Below, piece by piece: positions 13,411 through 13,457 of a DNA stretch of 13,457 nt. The DNA is taken from NCBI GenBank assembly GCA_013139755.1, contig WTAG01000361.1, forward strand, positions 1-13,457, read 5' to 3'. Position 1 is the stretch's first letter, and each line of letters opens with the position of its first letter. The translations under genes and the position numbers were made by a program. Source of the DNA: Methylomarinum sp. (GTDB lineage Bacteria > Pseudomonadota > Gammaproteobacteria > Methylococcales > Methylomonadaceae). The notes under the pieces were generated by a model. It was not told where the DNA came from. It made no database searches and worked only from the letters and a program-made list of their open reading frames with translations.

Positions 13411-13457
13411 ATGAGACCAAGCGGACGTAATCCAGATCAATTAAGAGATGTTAAATT
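13411..13457 (+). CDS. rph: Ribonuclease PH, N-terminus (partial)
   Basis: The first 15 codons of a gene that leaves the right edge: MRPSGRNPDQLRDVK. This is the typical RNase PH start (MRPSGR, then a Q-L-R-x-V segment). RNase PH is a phosphorolytic 3'-to-5' exoribonuclease that trims tRNA 3' ends. A GAG 7 bases before the ATG is the only ribosome-binding signal. The catalytic domain is beyond the window, so the call rests on these residues and the usual yicC/gmk neighbourhood. Confidence 0.85.
   Translation, partial: MRPSGRNPDQLRDVK

Noticed and set aside
1..13457. CRISPR array, tRNA, rRNA or insertion sequence
   Set aside because: No regularly spaced direct repeats, cloverleaf-like sequence, rRNA segment or transposase frame was seen on either strand. 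The only mobile traces are the REP/REPIN units.

Overview
The window looks like a chromosomal segment of an AT-rich (roughly 37-40% G+C by eye) gammaproteobacterium. The gene neighbourhoods dapF / DUF484 / xerC and yicC / gmk / rph are typical of that class. The type IV pilus minor pilins, a FliA-type promoter and REP/REPIN repeats agree with this. A methanotroph-like or related environmental lineage is possible, but the sequence alone does not prove it.

Layout. 1-1727 (+): the 3' end of dapF overlaps a DUF484 gene, which is followed by xerC. 1728-1971: an intergenic stretch with a degenerate REP element and a well-formed sigma-28 promoter. 1972-3990 (+): a membrane chemoreceptor. 4011-4032: a hairpin terminator shared with the converging pilE. 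4050-4511 (-): a PilE-type minor pilin. 4512-4686: a divergent promoter region. 4687-9631 (+): a tight four-gene operon of pseudopilins, fimU/fimT-like, pilW, pilX and pilV. 9780-10687 (+): ychJ (SEC-C) and a small RRM-like protein gene. 10682-12161 (-): yicC-gmk, converging on the RRM-like gene with a 6-bp overlap. 12209-13111 (+): a soluble Ser/Thr protein kinase. 13112-13410: a full REPIN, a possible small RNA unit and a hairpin just upstream of rph. 13411 to the end (+): the first codons of rph.

How the genes fit together. The pilus block encodes the minor pilins that prime assembly and form the tip of a type IVa pilus. Two of them are much larger than usual. PilX is 415 aa and contains no cysteine. 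PilV is 769 aa, with 22 cysteines confined to an extension that contains two kinds of internally repeated module. The usual tip adhesin gene pilY1 is absent from the cluster. The simplest reading is that the enlarged PilV, perhaps with PilX, supplies the surface-exposed tip or adhesive domain. A G9 run early in pilW, inside an AT-rich genome, is a candidate slippage site that could switch the whole operon's tip assembly. The adjacent chemoreceptor has its own FliA promoter and so probably belongs to the flagellar regulon rather than the pilus.

The right-hand third is RNA and nucleotide metabolism: YicC endoribonuclease, guanylate kinase, RNase PH and a small RRM-like protein, with a protein kinase embedded among them.
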